DNA of 58,139 bases from Altibacter sp. Its GTDB lineage: Bacteria > Bacteroidota > Bacteroidia > Flavobacteriales > Flavobacteriaceae. The DNA lies in contig NZTP01000084.1 of the NCBI GenBank assembly GCA_002696485.1, positions 1 to 58,139 of the forward strand, given 5' to 3'. Shown here piece after piece: positions 27,804 to 37,238 of this stretch; position 1 is the first letter of the stretch; each line of letters starts with the position of its first letter. The translations under genes and the position numbers were made by a program. A model generated the notes under the pieces. It worked only from the letters and a program-made list of their open reading frames with translations. It ran no database searches and had not been told where the DNA came from.

Positions 27804-28769
27804 ATGGCAAATATAACAGCCGCAGAAGTAAATAAATTAAGACAAGCAACCGGCGCCGGGATGATGGACTGTAAAAAGGCATTGGTCGAGGCAGAAGGTG
27901 ATTTCGATAAAGCGATTGCAATCCTTAGAAAAAAAGGACAGAAAATTGCTGAAAAAAGAGCAGACCGTGATTCCAGCGAAGGTGCTGTGATCGCAAAAGT
28001 GAACGATGACAATACAAAAGGAGTGATCGTTTCCTTGAACTGCGAAACAGATTTCGTAGCCAAGAACGATTCGTTCGTGGAAATGGCACATAAAATGGCC
28101 GATATCGCCTTGAACACTTCTTCTAAAGAAGAGTTCTTAAAAGCGAAATTCGACAACATCACCGTTGAAGAGAAGTTGATCGAGCAAACCGGTGTTATCG
28201 GTGAAAAGATCGAGATTGGCGGATTTGAAATTCTGGAAGCTCCTTTCGTGGGAGGTTATATCCACGGAAACAAGATTGGTGCCTTAACCGGATTGTCTAA
28301 AAATGTAGACAACGCCGAAGAATTGGCAAAAGACGTTTCTATGCAAGTAGCTTCAATGGGAGCGACTACCCTGTCTTACAAAGATTTCTCTCCGGAATAT
28401 GTTGCTTCGGAAACAGAGGCACGCATCGCCGCGATAGAAAAAGAGAATATTGAATTGGGCCGTTTAGGAAAAACATTGAAGAATGTTCCTCAGTTCATTT
28501 CAAGATCGCAATTAACAGATGAGGTGTTGGCAAAAGCCGAAGCAGACGCAAAAGCCGAATTGAAAGCCGAAGGAAAGCCGGAACAGATTTGGGACCGTAT
28601 CCTTCCCGGAAAGATCGAACGCTTTATTTCAGACAACACAACGCTGGATCATGAGAAAGCGTTGTTGGATCAGAACTTTATCAAAGACGATAAAAAGAGC
28701 GTTGCAGAATACGTAAAAACGTACGGAGACGTAGAAGTAGTTGGTTTTAAACGTGTTTCTTTGATGTAA
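27804..28769 (+). CDS. tsf: Elongation factor Ts
   Basis: A 321-residue guanine-exchange factor for EF-Tu. The N-terminal UBA-like domain contains VNKLRQATGAGMMDCKKALVEAEGD, and the core has GVIVSLNCETDFVAKNDSF, the site that displaces GDP from EF-Tu. The central domain is longer than in E. coli, with a run rich in Lys/Ala/Glu around residues 240-260. It follows rpsB as in most bacteria and is closed by a strong terminator at 28796. Confidence 0.97.
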   Translation: MANITAAEVNKLRQATGAGMMDCKKALVEAEGDFDKAIAILRKKGQKIAEKRADRDSSEGAVIAKVNDDNTKGVIVSLNCETDFVAKNDSFVEMAHKMADIALNTSSKEEFLKAKFDNITVEEKLIEQTGVIGEKIEIGGFEILEAPFVGGYIHGNKIGALTGLSKNVDNAEELAKDVSMQVASMGATTLSYKDFSPEYVASETEARIAAIEKENIELGRLGKTLKNVPQFISRSQLTDEVLAKAEADAKAELKAEGKPEQIWDRILPGKIERFISDNTTLDHEKALLDQNFIKDDKKSVAEYVKTYGDVEVVGFKRVSLM

Positions 28770-28795
28770 CTGTTGAAGATCATTTTAAATAAAAG

Positions 28796-28827
28796 AAGAG
28801 GCTGAAAATTTTCAGCCTCTTTTTTTA
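28796..28827 (+). terminator. Terminator after tsf, possibly bidirectional
   Basis: An 11-bp perfect inverted repeat, GAGGCTGAAAA/TTTTCAGCCTC, is followed by a T-run. The A-rich left flank could serve the convergent M23 peptidase gene that ends at 28871. Confidence 0.9.
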
Positions 28828-28870
28828 TATACCTAATAAGCGATTGAATGTACAGTACGTTCGCAAAATT

Positions 28871-30325
28871 CTATTCTTTTGCGATCTTAAAGGAACGGCT
28901 GCCGCCTTCAAAAAAGACAGTAACCAAATAAAGTCCCGTAGCTGCCGTTTCTAAATTTATTGTAGCCAGCGTACTGTTAGGAGATAGTTCCGTCATTTTT
29001 CTTCCGGAAAGATCAAAAACTTCTACTTTCTGCATGAACGATTCAGATTCAATATAGAGCAGTCCGTTTGACGGGTTCGGGTAAAAAGTGAAATTCGTAT
29101 TTTCAATAGTTTCTATCCCAAGGTTGGTGCCCACCCCAAAAATCGTCTCGTAGGAATTCCCTCCAAATTCGGCAGTGATGTTGTACACTCCTTCAGGCCA
29201 GGTATTGTCTACATTATAGACCCAATGCGCCCATGCCGTGGCAAAGTCCCAAGGCGAATCAAAGGTCCAGTCGAACATCACCTCGTCGTTGGGATCGGTG
29301 ATGGTAAAATGCGTTTGAGAGTTAAGTTGAATGTCCCTGTAAAACACACGTACTACCAATTCATCTCCGGGGTCAAAATTCAATGCTTCGTAAGTATTCT
29401 CTACCGTTGGACAAGCATCGTCAAAATTCTGTGAGTTTAACGTCCGAATCCTGTTAATCGTTGGCACATGATAGTCGGGTTGCGAAGCCCACCAACTATC
29501 AGTATTCAATGAATTACAAGGTCCCGCATACGGATCAATAAGATTGTCGGCCGCATCGTACACCTCAAAATGTAAATGAGGAATGGAACTGCTTCCGGAA
29601 CTTCCTGCCGCGCCTAAATATTCTCCAATAGTCACACTATCGCCAATGTTTTTTGAAGTTATTGAACCATCCTTAAAGTGAAGATACCATGTTTGTGAGC
29701 CGTCCCCGTGTTCCAATACAATACCATTCCAATTAGGATTGCCATTATTGTTACAGTTCAGATCAAAGAACCCATCTCTTTTGTCTACTATAATTCCGGG
29801 TGCCGCAGCCACAATTTCCATCACCTCTTCCTGCATGCGTCGCCAAGGATACGGCCATAAAATATAATCGGTCCCCGCATGATTGCCCGTTGCCCAATCA
29901 TAGGAGCGGGCTCCACAGTTGTAGTCTAACAAATTGCCATTGGGAGTGGGATCTTGATCCACCTGAAAATTGAGTGTATAATATCCGTAATCATTAAAAC
30001 CTGCTTTGGCACGAATGGGCAGATTAAATAGAGGGGCACTCCCCTTCGTTTTAAATGCATTTGGATTCTTCTGAAGGATTCTTTTTTTATTTGCTTCTAT
30101 ATCTCTTTTAAGTTGTGTCCTTTCAGTGTCGGAAAGGCATTGTGTACTTTTTAAATGGATGGGCTTAAAGAATGCCGGGGGAACGGTTGCATTGTTTCTT
30201 GAATACACATGGGTACTCGGCACAGTATAACCTTCTTGAACCGGAGCAGACTTTGGTAAGGATTTCTCTTGGGCATGTGTGCCGAATGTGATAAATAGTG
30301 CGATACAAAGTAGTTGAATTTTCAT
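28871..30325 (-). CDS. M23 family metallopeptidase with T9SS type A sorting domain
   Basis: A 484-residue secreted protein. A signal peptide (LLCIALFITFGTHAQ) precedes a LytM-type peptidase domain. Zinc ligands are His149 and Asp153 in HAGTD, and His252 in PHLHFEV, with the catalytic His in WYLHFKDG. A beta-sandwich follows (about 290-400). The last ~80 residues (FTFYPNPSNGLLYIES ... GLYLVTVF ... FKIAKE) form the type A sorting signal of the type IX secretion system, so the protein should cross the outer membrane and be attached to or released from the surface. M23 enzymes cut Gly-Gly or peptidoglycan cross-links; the target here is not known. It is a convergent insert between tsf and pyrH. 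Confidence 0.93.
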   Translation of the reverse strand: MKIQLLCIALFITFGTHAQEKSLPKSAPVQEGYTVPSTHVYSRNNATVPPAFFKPIHLKSTQCLSDTERTQLKRDIEANKKRILQKNPNAFKTKGSAPLFNLPIRAKAGFNDYGYYTLNFQVDQDPTPNGNLLDYNCGARSYDWATGNHAGTDYILWPYPWRRMQEEVMEIVAAAPGIIVDKRDGFFDLNCNNNGNPNWNGIVLEHGDGSQTWYLHFKDGSITSKNIGDSVTIGEYLGAAGSSGSSSIPHLHFEVYDAADNLIDPYAGPCNSLNTDSWWASQPDYHVPTINRIRTLNSQNFDDACPTVENTYEALNFDPGDELVVRVFYRDIQLNSQTHFTITDPNDEVMFDWTFDSPWDFATAWAHWVYNVDNTWPEGVYNITAEFGGNSYETIFGVGTNLGIETIENTNFTFYPNPSNGLLYIESESFMQKVEVFDLSGRKMTELSPNSTLATINLETAATGLYLVTVFFEGGSRSFKIAKE

Positions 30326-30475
30326 AGAATGATATTTTTGTCTTGTTACACGTATGTTATATGTTGAAAGTATTTATATATAGTTCATCGTACAACTTTT
30401 AAATTGTCATCAATAAATCACTTGCAATTTCTTGAAACGAAATTTTCTTTTTCTGTAAACACCAACATTTTTCTT

Positions 30476-30483
30476 TATTTTTG
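30476..30483 (+). promoter_or_regulatory. -7 promoter element for pyrH-frr
   Basis: TATTTTTG matches TAnnTTTG exactly, 18 bases before the pyrH ATG. Only a weak TCTG is found at the -33 distance. Confidence 0.5.
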
Positions 30484-30501
30484 CGCCTGTAAACTCACAC
30501 T

Positions 30502-31209
30502 ATGCAATACAAAAGGATTCTTTTAAAACTCTCGGGCGAAGCCTTAATGGGAACGCGACAGTATGGAATTGACCCGCAACGGCTAAAGGAATATGCCGAA
30601 GAAATTCAGCAACTTGTTGATCGTGGTGTGGAAGTGGCCATTGTAATAGGAGGTGGTAATATCTTTCGAGGTGTGGCCGGAGCCAGTCGTGGGATGGATC
30701 GGGTTCAGGCCGACCATATGGGGATGCTTGCCACGGTGATCAATGGGCTGGCGCTTCAGAGTGCCTTGGAAGACGAAGGGATTCCTACGCGGCTTCAAAC
30801 TGCGATTAAGATCAATGAAGTGGCAGAGCCTTTTATTCGCCGTAAAGCCATTCGGCATCTGGAAAAAGGACGTGTAGTGATCTTTGGTGGAGGTACCGGA
30901 AACCCCTACTTCACTACAGATTCTGCTGCGGTTCTTCGTGCCATTGAGATAAGTGCCGATGTGATCCTTAAAGGAACCCGTGTGGACGGCATCTATTCCA
31001 GTGATCCGGAAAAAGACACCTCGGCTACAAAATTCGATTTTATTACCTTTGAAGATGTCCTTAAAAAAGGACTCAAGGTCATGGACACAACGGCCTTTAC
31101 CTTAAGTCAGGAAAACGAATTGCCAATCATCGTTTTCGATATGAATACAAAAGGGAACTTATTAAAAGTAGTTTCCGGAGAAAAAATTGGAACCAAAGTG
31201 AATTTATAA
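30502..31209 (+). CDS. pyrH: UMP kinase
   Basis: A 235-residue amino-acid-kinase-fold enzyme that phosphorylates UMP to UDP with ATP in pyrimidine nucleotide synthesis. Landmarks are [59 protein letters not shown] and [11 protein letters not shown]. It lies upstream of frr, as in most bacteria, separated by 65 bases from the frr start chosen here. Both are likely in one transcript ending at the terminator at 31860. Confidence 0.97.
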   Translation: MQYKRILLKLSGEALMGTRQYGIDPQRLKEYAEEIQQLVDRGVEVAIVIGGGNIFRGVAGASRGMDRVQADHMGMLATVINGLALQSALEDEGIPTRLQTAIKINEVAEPFIRRKAIRHLEKGRVVIFGGGTGNPYFTTDSAAVLRAIEISADVILKGTRVDGIYSSDPEKDTSATKFDFITFEDVLKKGLKVMDTTAFTLSQENELPIIVFDMNTKGNLLKVVSGEKIGTKVNL

Positions 31210-31274
31210 TAACAGCTGTCACTACCACGTTTTAAATGGCGTGATTTTTGAAAACTGATTATAAAAAAGTAACC

Positions 31275-31829
31275 ATGGAAGAAGAAATTGATTTTATTAT
31301 CGACAGTACCCGGGAAGCAATGGGGAAAGCGATCACTCATTTAGAAAAGAAACTGGTGAACATACGTGCCGGAAAAGCGAGTCCGTCAATGGTGGGCAGT
31401 GTCATGGTCGATTATTACGGTAGTCCTACTCCCCTCAATCAAGTAGCCAATGTAAATACCCCGGACGGAATGACAATCACCATCCAACCTTGGGAAAAGA
31501 ATCTTATTCCCGAGATTGAGAAAGGAATACATCATGCTAATTTAGGCTTCAATCCTATGAACAATGGCGAGAGCGTGATCATTAATGTCCCCCCCCTTAC
31601 CGAGGAACGACGCCGGGATCTTGCGAAGCAAGCCAAAGCCGAAGCTGAAGAAGCTAAGATTGGCGTGCGAAATGATCGTAAGAACGCAAATAATGAAATC
31701 AAGGACTTAGATATTTCTGAAGATCTTAAAAAGAATCTGGAGATCGATGTGCAAACCATGACCGACAAACACATTGCTAAGATCGAAGAGATCCTGGCGC
31801 GAAAAGAAAAGGAGATCATGACGGTCTAG
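31275..31829 (+). CDS. frr: Ribosome recycling factor
   Basis: A 184-residue RRF, the normal length. The start at 31275 gives MEEEIDFIIDSTREAM, matching the family; an ATG-like start at 31248 would add nine unlike residues. Conserved regions are LVNIRAGKASPSMVG, DYYGSPTPLNQVANV, IQPWEKN and PPLTEERRRDLAKQAK. It frees 70S ribosomes from mRNA after termination, together with EF-G. Confidence 0.96.
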   Translation: MEEEIDFIIDSTREAMGKAITHLEKKLVNIRAGKASPSMVGSVMVDYYGSPTPLNQVANVNTPDGMTITIQPWEKNLIPEIEKGIHHANLGFNPMNNGESVIINVPPLTEERRRDLAKQAKAEAEEAKIGVRNDRKNANNEIKDLDISEDLKKNLEIDVQTMTDKHIAKIEEILARKEKEIMTV

Positions 31830-31859
31830 ACGTTTTTTTACGTTAAACAAAACACAATG

Positions 31860-31886
31860 TAGCGGCGATTTGCCGCTATATTTTTT
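31860..31886 (+). terminator. Terminator after frr
   Basis: A 7-bp stem, TAGCGGC/GCCGCTA, with a 5-base loop is followed by TATTTTTT. It lies 30 bases past the frr stop and just before the next gene. Confidence 0.88.
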
Positions 31887-31914
31887 ACTTTTAACCCCCA
31901 ATAATCCTTTCGCT

Positions 31915-33180
31915 ATGCGCTATGTGTACCTTATCCTTTTATGTTTACTGGGATATTCCTTGTATGCGCAAGAACCGGCCATAAAGACCGAACAGGACAC
32001 TACCGCAACTCGTACCGAGAAAAAACAAAATCCGTTTAATACGGGGTTCTATCCATTGGGGTTCTTCGATTTCGATCTTCGTTATTTGATCAAGTACAAC
32101 AATTACGAAGGAATCCGCTTGGGCGTGGGCGGTGTTACCAATGATCGTTTATCTGAACGCTTCAAGATAGGAGGGTATTTCGCACGTGGTTTTAAGGATC
32201 AAGATATTAAATTTGGCATTGGGGGAAGTTTGCGTCTTAGCGACCCACACAATACATGGTTAAATTTATATTACAACGATGATATCAACGAGATTGGAAG
32301 TTTCAGCTATTTGACCGATGCACGTGTTTACTCGGTTTTTGAACCGCGCTTGGTGAATGTGACCCAATTCTATAAGCACCGATCATGGCAAACGAACATT
32401 CAGCATGAGTTCACGCCCAAGATCCTTTCCGAAGTGCGCTTTTCCCGAAGCAGGATCGATCAAATTGAGAATTATCAATTTGTTACAGATGAACAAATCT
32501 ATACGAATTATGAATTGGCCGAAGTAACCGCTTCCATACGTATCTCCCCAAAACAAAACTTCTTTACTACAAAAGACGGTCGTATTGAATATTTCGACGG
32601 ATTCCCGAAAATAAGTGCACAGATCACACAGGGTGTAAAAGGCATCACAAAAAGCGATTTCAATTATACCAAGCTGGGGTTGAAATTGGACTATTATATT
32701 AAGCGCACCGATCTCTCTTCTACCAACATTTTGCTGGAAGGATCTTATGCTACCGGAGATATTCCTTTAACCCATCTGTTTCACGCCTATCCCAACAGCC
32801 CCACCAAAGATGAGATCCTGCAGCGTTTCTCGGTAGCGGGACGCCGCAGCTTCGAGACCATGTATTTTGGAGAATTCTTTTCCGACAAGCTGGCCACGCT
32901 TCAAGTAAAACACAGTCTACGACGCTTCAATTTCGGGTCGCGATTTCAGCCGGAACTAGTTTTCATTACCCGGCATGCATTGGGAACTCTGGAAAAGCCC
33001 GAAGAGCATTTAGGAATTACGTTTAATACTTTGGACGAGATCTATTCTGAATCTGGTTTTGAACTTAACAAATTACTCTTTGGTTTCGGTCTCAGTTTCT
33101 CTTATCGGTATGGTTTCTATCATTTGCCGAAATTTGAAGACAACATTTCTTTCAAGTTTACTTTTTACCTCAAATTGTAA
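31915..33180 (+). CDS. DUF5686-like outer-membrane beta-barrel protein
   Basis: A 421-residue protein starting with a signal peptide (MRYVYLILLCLLGYSLYAQ). An upstream in-frame ATG-like start at 31870 lies inside the frr terminator and is unlikely. From about residue 45 the chain is a series of amphipathic strands ending in FKFTFYLKL, an outer-membrane barrel signature. Stretches such as YEGIRLGVGGVTNDRLS and GYFARGFKDQDIKFGIGG resemble the C-terminal barrel of DUF5686 proteins, but the N-terminal carboxypeptidase-regulatory-like domain usual in that family is absent, so this is a short form. Its function is not known. Confidence 0.65.
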   Translation: MRYVYLILLCLLGYSLYAQEPAIKTEQDTTATRTEKKQNPFNTGFYPLGFFDFDLRYLIKYNNYEGIRLGVGGVTNDRLSERFKIGGYFARGFKDQDIKFGIGGSLRLSDPHNTWLNLYYNDDINEIGSFSYLTDARVYSVFEPRLVNVTQFYKHRSWQTNIQHEFTPKILSEVRFSRSRIDQIENYQFVTDEQIYTNYELAEVTASIRISPKQNFFTTKDGRIEYFDGFPKISAQITQGVKGITKSDFNYTKLGLKLDYYIKRTDLSSTNILLEGSYATGDIPLTHLFHAYPNSPTKDEILQRFSVAGRRSFETMYFGEFFSDKLATLQVKHSLRRFNFGSRFQPELVFITRHALGTLEKPEEHLGITFNTLDEIYSESGFELNKLLFGFGLSFSYRYGFYHLPKFEDNISFKFTFYLKL

Positions 33181-33221
33181 AAAACGCCGCTAAAAAGAAT
33201 TTTATCCTTCTGGGGAATTCA

Positions 33222-33229
33222 TACCTTTG
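33222..33229 (+). promoter_or_regulatory. -7 promoter element for the MMPL/RND gene
   Basis: TACCTTTG is an exact TAnnTTTG match, 21 bases before the TTG start at 33251. Because it covers the alternative upstream start at 33227, it argues that translation begins at 33251. Confidence 0.5.
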
Positions 33230-33250
33230 CACAGCCCAAAATGGCATCTA

Positions 33251-35656
33251 TTGGACAAACTTTTCAGCATCGGTTTTTGGAGTACGGTGGCGCGATTTAT
33301 TCTTCGGAATAGAACCTTGCTTCTTATTGCAATTGCACTTATTACTGTGTTCTTCGCCATGCAGTGGAAACACATGCGCTTTACCTATACCGAAGCGAAT
33401 TTGCTTCCGGATGACCATGAGATCAATGTCGAGTACAATAAATTCCTTTCAGAATTTGGCGAAGAAGGCAATCTTATCGTTCTTGGAATTAAAGATTCGG
33501 CGATTTTTACCCCTAAAGTATTCAACGCTTGGGCACAATTGTCTAATGATCTTCGTGCTTCTGAAGCAGTAGAACTAACCCTCGCATTGGGCGATCTTCA
33601 GAAACTGGAAAAAAACTCAGATACCGCCGGTTTCAAGCTTGTACCTTTTATACAGGATACTATTTTCACTACCGAAAAGCTCGCTAAATACAAGAACGAA
33701 CTCTTCCATAAGCTTCCTTTCTACAACGGATTGGTCTATAGTCCTGACAAGGAATCTGTAAGAACAGCGGTTTATTTAAAAAAGAACATTGTAAACACGC
33801 CCCAGCGAAAGGATTTTATTGTGGACGTGCTTATCCCCAGAATAGAACAGTTTGAACTGGAAACAGGTGTACAGGTGTATACCTCAGGAATGCCGTATAT
33901 TCGAACGCTCAACTCTCAAAACATTATCGACGAGATCGGGATGTTTATCGGGGCGGCATTGCTGGTTACATCGCTTATATTTTTCTTCTTTTTCCGTTCG
34001 GTACGGGCGACCCTCATTTCCATGGCGACAGTGATCATTGGTGTAATGTGGGCCTTTGGAACGTTGGGACTGCTTCATTACGAGATCACGGTATTGACTG
34101 CGCTCATTCCGCCGTTGATCATTGTTATTGGGATCCCAAACTGTATCTTCTTGATTAATAAATACCAGCAGGAAATCAAGCAGCATGGGAATCAGGCAAA
34201 ATCCTTGCAGCGGGTGATCGCGAAAGTAGGGAACGCCACCTTAATGACCAATGTGACGACCGCTTCGGGTTTTGCCACCTTTATTCTTACAAATAGTCAG
34301 TTATTAAAAGAGTTTGGGATCGTGGCGTCCATCAACATTATCGCCATCTTCCTATTGAGCCTGTTTATTATACCCATCGTGTATAGTTATATGGCCATTC
34401 CGAAGTACAAACATTTAAAACATCTTAACAAAGAATGGATAAGTAAGTTCGTGAATTGGATGGAGCGCATGGTTAAGAACCATCGAATCGCCATCTACAT
34501 ATCGGCGGTATGTCTTCTTTGTTTAAGCATTGTAGGGATGTACAATATTAAGATCTCCGGAAGCATCATTGAGGACATGCCTAAAAATGCAGATTTTTTC
34601 AAGGACATTCAATTCTTCGAATCCGAATACGAGGGGATCATGCCGCTTGAGATCCTTATTGATACGAAACGCCAGAAAGGGGTTATGAAACTTGCCACGT
34701 TACAACGAATGGATGAGCTTCAAGAATACCTTCACGAAATTCCGGAACTCGCAAAACCACTCTCCGTCGTTGAACTCGTAAAATATTCGAAGCAGGCTTA
34801 CTACAACAATAACCCGGAATACTATCAGTTACCCAACAGTCAAGAGCGTACCTTCTTACTTTCGTACGCCAAAGGAAGTGCAGATCGCACCAACCTGTTG
34901 TCAAGTTACGTAGATTCCACCGGTCAATATGCCCGTATCACCACCTTTATGAAGGATACAAAGACCGAGCGTTTTGAAAGGATCGAAGAAGACCTGAGGT
35001 CAAAAATCGATAAAATCTTTCCTCCGGATCGTTATGAGGTTTCCTTGACCGGAAAGGCCCTAGTGTTTCAAAAGGGAACAAAATACTTGGTAAACAATCT
35101 TATCATTTCACTGTCTCTGGCCATCTTTCTCATTGCCTTATTCATGGCCTGGATGTTCCGTAGCTTGCGAATGATTTTAGTTTCCCTTATTCCCAACCTG
35201 CTTCCGCTGATAATTACCGCGGGCCTTATGGGCTTTATAGGCGTTCCCATAAAACCTTCTACTATTTTGGTATTTAGTATTGCTTTCGGGATCTCAGTAG
35301 ATGATACCATTCATTTTTTAGCCAAATACAGGCAAGAACTTATTGCGAACAATTGGCGTATTAAAAAGTCGGTGTATGCAGCTTTAAAAGAAACAGGCGT
35401 GAGTATGTTCTATACCTCCATTGTATTGTTCTTTGGCTTTTCGGTCTTTACCATTTCGAGTTTTGGGGGGACTGTGGCCTTAGGGGCGCTTGTTTCTGCC
35501 ACTCTATTGTTTGCCATGCTGGCTAATTTATTACTGCTCCCCTCACTGTTATTATCTTTGGAAAAGAGTATTGCTAACAAAGAGACCCTAAAACAACCCG
35601 CATTGAAGATCATCCCGGATTCTGAAGAAGAAGACGAAGATGAGACTGTGCTTTAG
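33251..35656 (+). CDS. MMPL/RND-superfamily transporter
   Basis: An 801-residue inner-membrane protein. I propose the TTG at 33251 (N-terminus MDKLFSIGFWSTVARFILRN), because the earlier TTG at 33227 overlaps a -7 promoter element; no ATG is available in frame. Topology is two repeats of one helix, a ~180-residue periplasmic domain, and five helices. The sterol-sensing-like signatures FAFGISVDDTIHFLAKY and IPPLIIVIGIPNCIFLINKYQ mark the MMPL branch, which moves lipids or hydrophobic molecules rather than drugs. The acidic C-terminus is a poly-Glu/Asp tail. No adaptor or outer-membrane partner is adjacent. The cargo is unknown. Confidence 0.88.
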   Translation: MDKLFSIGFWSTVARFILRNRTLLLIAIALITVFFAMQWKHMRFTYTEANLLPDDHEINVEYNKFLSEFGEEGNLIVLGIKDSAIFTPKVFNAWAQLSNDLRASEAVELTLALGDLQKLEKNSDTAGFKLVPFIQDTIFTTEKLAKYKNELFHKLPFYNGLVYSPDKESVRTAVYLKKNIVNTPQRKDFIVDVLIPRIEQFELETGVQVYTSGMPYIRTLNSQNIIDEIGMFIGAALLVTSLIFFFFFRSVRATLISMATVIIGVMWAFGTLGLLHYEITVLTALIPPLIIVIGIPNCIFLINKYQQEIKQHGNQAKSLQRVIAKVGNATLMTNVTTASGFATFILTNSQLLKEFGIVASINIIAIFLLSLFIIPIVYSYMAIPKYKHLKHLNKEWISKFVNWMERMVKNHRIAIYISAVCLLCLSIVGMYNIKISGSIIEDMPKNADFFKDIQFFESEYEGIMPLEILIDTKRQKGVMKLATLQRMDELQEYLHEIPELAKPLSVVELVKYSKQAYYNNNPEYYQLPNSQERTFLLSYAKGSADRTNLLSSYVDSTGQYARITTFMKDTKTERFERIEEDLRSKIDKIFPPDRYEVSLTGKALVFQKGTKYLVNNLIISLSLAIFLIALFMAWMFRSLRMILVSLIPNLLPLIITAGLMGFIGVPIKPSTILVFSIAFGISVDDTIHFLAKYRQELIANNWRIKKSVYAALKETGVSMFYTSIVLFFGFSVFTISSFGGTVALGALVSATLLFAMLANLLLLPSLLLSLEKSIANKETLKQPALKIIPDSEEEDEDETVL

Positions 35657-35707
35657 TTGCTCCTTTTCGTACTAAGAAGTATCTTTATGCCCTTAAAAAT
35701 TTTGAAC

Positions 35708-37150
35708 ATGCAGCATACAGAAATAATTAAGGTATTACGCACTGAGCCCTCGCTACACGAAATAATGGTACGGGGTTGGGTGCGCAGTTTCAGAAGCAAT
35801 CGATTTATCGCGTTGAATGATGGTTCCACCATTCACAACTTACAGTGCGTTGTCGATTTTGAAAATTTTGAAGAATCCCTTCTGAAAAAGATCACTGTAG
35901 GGGCTGCCATTGAGGTTGTTGGTCATCTGGTAGAAAGTCAGGGCCAAGGGCAGGCTGTAGAGATACAAGTTTCAAAGATTAAGATTCTTGGTGAGGCAGA
36001 TCCTGAAGAAGTAAAGCGCACCATTCTTTCGCCGAAGCGTCACAGTATGGAATTCCTTCGAGAGCAGGCACACCTTCGGGTACGTACCAATACGTTTGGT
36101 GCCGTGATGCGTTTGCGCTCTAAACTGGCCTTCGCTATTCATGAATATTTTCAGAAAAACGGATTTTATTATATGCATGCGCCCATCATCACGGGCAGTG
36201 ATGCAGAAGGAGCCGGAGAGATGTTTCGGGTAAGTGCCCTAGACCCTAAGAACCCTCCTCTCGACGAAAATGGAAACATCGACTATAAAGAAGACTTTTT
36301 CGAAAAGGAAACCAATCTTACTGTAAGCGGGCAACTCGAGGCAGAAACCTATGCGATGGGATTAGGGAAGGTATATACCTTCGGACCTACGTTTCGGGCA
36401 GAGAATTCAAATACTTCACGCCATTTGGCCGAATTTTGGATGATCGAGCCTGAAGTAGCTTTTTGTGACCTTGACAGCAATATGGATCTCGCTGAAGACT
36501 TTATAAAATACGTAATACAGTTTGCTTTGGACAACTGCCAAGATGATCTGGAGTTCCTAGAGAATCGTCTCCTGGATGAAGAGAAGAACAAGCCACAGGC
36601 AGAACGTAATGAGATGTCCCTTAGAGAGAAGCTTCGGTTTGTCCTCGAGAATAATTTCAAGCGCGTGAGTTATACTGAAGCCATTGAATTATTAAAACGC
36701 TCTAAACCCAATCAGAAGAAGAAATTCAAATATATCATTGAAGAGTGGGGTGCCGATCTGCAAAGTGAACATGAGCGATATTTGGTAGAGAAACACTTTA
36801 ACTGTCCCGTTATCCTTTTTGACTATCCTGCAAATATCAAGTCGTTTTATATGCGATTAAATGATGATGGGAAAACCGTTCGGGCTATGGATGTTCTATT
36901 CCCCGGAATTGGAGAGATCGTAGGGGGTTCACAGCGAGAAGAACGCTATGAGGTACTAAAGCAAAAGATGGAAGTTATGGGCATTCCTCAAGATGAATTG
37001 TATTGGTACTTGGATCTGCGTAAGTTTGGAACTGCCGTACACAGCGGATTTGGTCTTGGGTTTGAACGTTTGGTTCAATTCGTAACCGGGATGAGCAACA
37101 TTCGGGATGTGATCCCGTATCCCAGAACTCCCGGCAATGCCGAATTTTAA
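35708..37150 (+). CDS. asnS: Asparaginyl-tRNA synthetase
   Basis: A 480-residue class II synthetase. The start at 35708 gives [15 protein letters not shown]; the open frame reaches 17 codons further up without a family match. The N-terminal OB fold binds the anticodon ([19 protein letters not shown]). The catalytic core has motif 2 [23 protein letters not shown] and motif 3 [15 protein letters not shown]. The protein charges tRNA-Asn directly, so the transamidation route is not needed for asparagine. It follows the MMPL gene closely and ends with a terminator. Confidence 0.96.
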   Translation: MQHTEIIKVLRTEPSLHEIMVRGWVRSFRSNRFIALNDGSTIHNLQCVVDFENFEESLLKKITVGAAIEVVGHLVESQGQGQAVEIQVSKIKILGEADPEEVKRTILSPKRHSMEFLREQAHLRVRTNTFGAVMRLRSKLAFAIHEYFQKNGFYYMHAPIITGSDAEGAGEMFRVSALDPKNPPLDENGNIDYKEDFFEKETNLTVSGQLEAETYAMGLGKVYTFGPTFRAENSNTSRHLAEFWMIEPEVAFCDLDSNMDLAEDFIKYVIQFALDNCQDDLEFLENRLLDEEKNKPQAERNEMSLREKLRFVLENNFKRVSYTEAIELLKRSKPNQKKKFKYIIEEWGADLQSEHERYLVEKHFNCPVILFDYPANIKSFYMRLNDDGKTVRAMDVLFPGIGEIVGGSQREERYEVLKQKMEVMGIPQDELYWYLDLRKFGTAVHSGFGLGFERLVQFVTGMSNIRDVIPYPRTPGNAEF

Positions 37151-37172
37151 GTATAAATCACAAGCTTTTATT

Positions 37173-37212
37173 AAAACCAGCAACTTGTATTCTTTAGTGG
37201 CTGGTTTTTTTT
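37173..37212 (+). terminator. Terminator after asnS
   Basis: A 9-bp stem, AAAACCAGC/GCTGGTTTT, with an 18-base loop is followed by a run of T to 37212. It sits in the 88-base gap between asnS and rpoN. Confidence 0.82.
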
Positions 37213-37238
37213 AACTTTATATGTCACTATAGATTATC

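Noticed and set aside
33227-33250. TTG at 33227 as start of the MMPL transporter
   Set aside because: The codon is inside the -7 promoter element TACCTTTG, so it would not be on the transcript.
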